Shown here: positions 62,034-63,002 of the stretch, piece by piece
Position numbering within the stretch: the stretch's first letter is position 1
How the letters are laid out: each line of letters starts with the position of its first letter
Assembly (NCBI GenBank): GCA_947179325.1
Contig: CAMXAU010000015.1
Coordinates: forward strand, 1-63,002
DNA length: 63,002 nt
Reading direction: 5' to 3'
From: an uncultured Bacteroidales bacterium
GTDB taxonomy: Bacteria > Bacteroidota > Bacteroidia > Bacteroidales > UBA932
The notes under the pieces: generated by a model
The model's input: the letters and a program-made list of their open reading frames with translations, nothing else
Database searches by the model: none
Told to the model about the DNA's origin: nothing
Made by a program: the position numbers and the translations under genes

Positions 62034-62960
62034 CTATTTACCCAATGACTTGAACACCTTGGCAATACAACGTTTCTTTTGCTCCATATTTGGATGGACA
62101 TACAAATCCAGCGTCGTTGAAATGTTGGAATGCCCAAGCAATACACTGACGGTCTTATAGTCGCATCCGACTTCTATACAGCGGGTCGCGAAGCTATGGC
62201 GCAGTCCATGATACTTCAGTTTGGGGATATCTAGTTTCTCCATCAGCTTTTTATAATAGTTCCGGTAAGTACGTGGTTCTGTCGGGCGTTCGTCATTGGT
62301 AAGTATATAATAGTCATCATTAACAACTTTCTTCAAGGGCTTCAGAATTCCGAGCAGTTCTTTGCTCATCGGGATTTCACGACATGAGTTCCTGGTCTTC
62401 GGAGTATTGATAACCAACTCCGTATGTTTCCTCTCCCCTTCTATGATGTATATGCGTTCTATCGTTCTGTTAACGGTTAGAATCCCATCATAGACATTGA
62501 TATCGCTCCATTTCAAAGCACAGATTTCTCCTATACGCAGACCGGTACTAAGACTGATATAGATGCCAAGTCCAGGAAAGGAAAAGTGGCTCTGAATATA
62601 ATTCAAAATCTTTTTGTGATTTGCCACCGACAAAACCTCCAACTTTTTACCACCAACGTCTGTCGGGTACTTGATATCCCATTCATAGTGGTTCATCCAC
62701 TCATTTTTCACCCCGAATTTCATAATCATCTTAAGGACAATAAGAATGTCCTTGACTGATTTCACGCTCAACCCACAATCTAATTTTTCCAGTACAAAAC
62801 CTTGCACATCATTTTCATGCAATTCATTTCCCTCACCAAACTTTGGTAAGATGTGGTTTTCAAGAATCAACATGTAGGCTGCCAATGTTGATTGTTTCAC
62901 ATACGGTCGCTTGTCCTCTCGCCATGCGACCGAAATTTCTCTAATTGTCTTCTGAATCAT
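62034..62960 (-). CDS. Tyrosine recombinase (phage/ICE-type integrase)
   Basis: 308 residues. An N-terminal core-binding domain ('STLAAYMLILENHILPKFGE') is followed by a catalytic domain with R142 (STGLRIGE), K188, H251-x-x-R254 (HGLRH), H277 (LLGHSNISTT) and nucleophile Y287 (LDLYVHP), so it should be active. It resembles integrases of Bacteroidota mobile islands and invertible promoters. Facing inward at the right edge of the window, it probably moved the island that starts at mnmE; the matching att site would lie right of 63002. Confidence 0.92.
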   Translation of the reverse strand: MIQKTIREISVAWREDKRPYVKQSTLAAYMLILENHILPKFGEGNELHENDVQGFVLEKLDCGLSVKSVKDILIVLKMIMKFGVKNEWMNHYEWDIKYPTDVGGKKLEVLSVANHKKILNYIQSHFSFPGLGIYISLSTGLRIGEICALKWSDINVYDGILTVNRTIERIYIIEGERKHTELVINTPKTRNSCREIPMSKELLGILKPLKKVVNDDYYILTNDERPTEPRTYRNYYKKLMEKLDIPKLKYHGLRHSFATRCIEVGCDYKTVSVLLGHSNISTTLDLYVHPNMEQKKRCIAKVFKSLGK

Positions 62961-63002
62961 AATCTTGATTTTAATTGGTTCTAATAATTAGAGAAATATA
63001 AT

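Overview
The window is a piece of a chromosome from a member of the Bacteroidota, most likely a gut Bacteroidales. The evidence is a pyrophosphate-dependent phosphofructokinase, a Rho factor with a long disordered insert, Bacteroidota-style SbsA-like lipoproteins and porin-like barrels, a MauE-thioredoxin protein, and repeated promoter-like motifs of the Bacteroidota type (a -33 xTTG followed 19-20 bp later by TAnnTTTG). No rRNA, tRNA or CRISPR array was seen. Species is not assigned.

Layout. Bases 1-735 hold decayed debris: a truncated Abi-family gene and an unidentified remnant. Bases 833-33139 are a dense housekeeping core: pfp; ligA - yihY - relA/spoT - two envelope genes - ispG (plus); rsfS - ftsH - cdsA - psd - CNNM/CBS (minus operon); birA; rpe and pepD; dnaA; an MCE/MlaD-like gene and a cell-wall amidase; lptD; rho; and carA-carB with a leader holding an intrinsic terminator. 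This part covers DNA replication and sealing, stringent response, isoprenoid and phospholipid synthesis, envelope assembly, transcription termination and pyrimidine/arginine precursors.

Bases 33146-50300 are patchy accessory DNA. Small envelope genes alternate with broken genes: a dgcA 3' fragment, an AAA ATPase tail, a methyltransferase fragment with an in-frame stop, a 5'-truncated outer-membrane barrel and a radical-SAM fragment. Two modules are bounded by exact direct repeats. One is 2.7 kb with an AAA/DUF4143 ATPase, between 61-bp repeats. The other is about 2 kb with an astacin-like metalloprotease lipoprotein, between 21-bp repeats. Intact genes here include an azoreductase-like flavoprotein, an aspartyl protease, an HxlR regulator, an NTF2-like protein, a TfoX-like protein, a Tat-type dipeptide epimerase and a rhodanese lipoprotein.

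Bases 50369-51991 are mnmE, whose 3' end shifts abruptly in codon use. From there to a tyrosine recombinase at the right edge lies a probable integrated island. It holds a Fic protein, a large SF1 helicase fused to a nuclease-like domain, an HNH endonuclease gene broken by three one-base deletions, an internally deleted amidase, a 652-residue PIN-domain protein with a coiled coil and two C-terminal membrane helices, and a lipoprotein beside it. The PIN-membrane protein with its lipoprotein neighbour, and the Fic/helicase-nuclease pair, are the best candidates for an undescribed (probably anti-phage) system. That role is inferred from domain content and location only.
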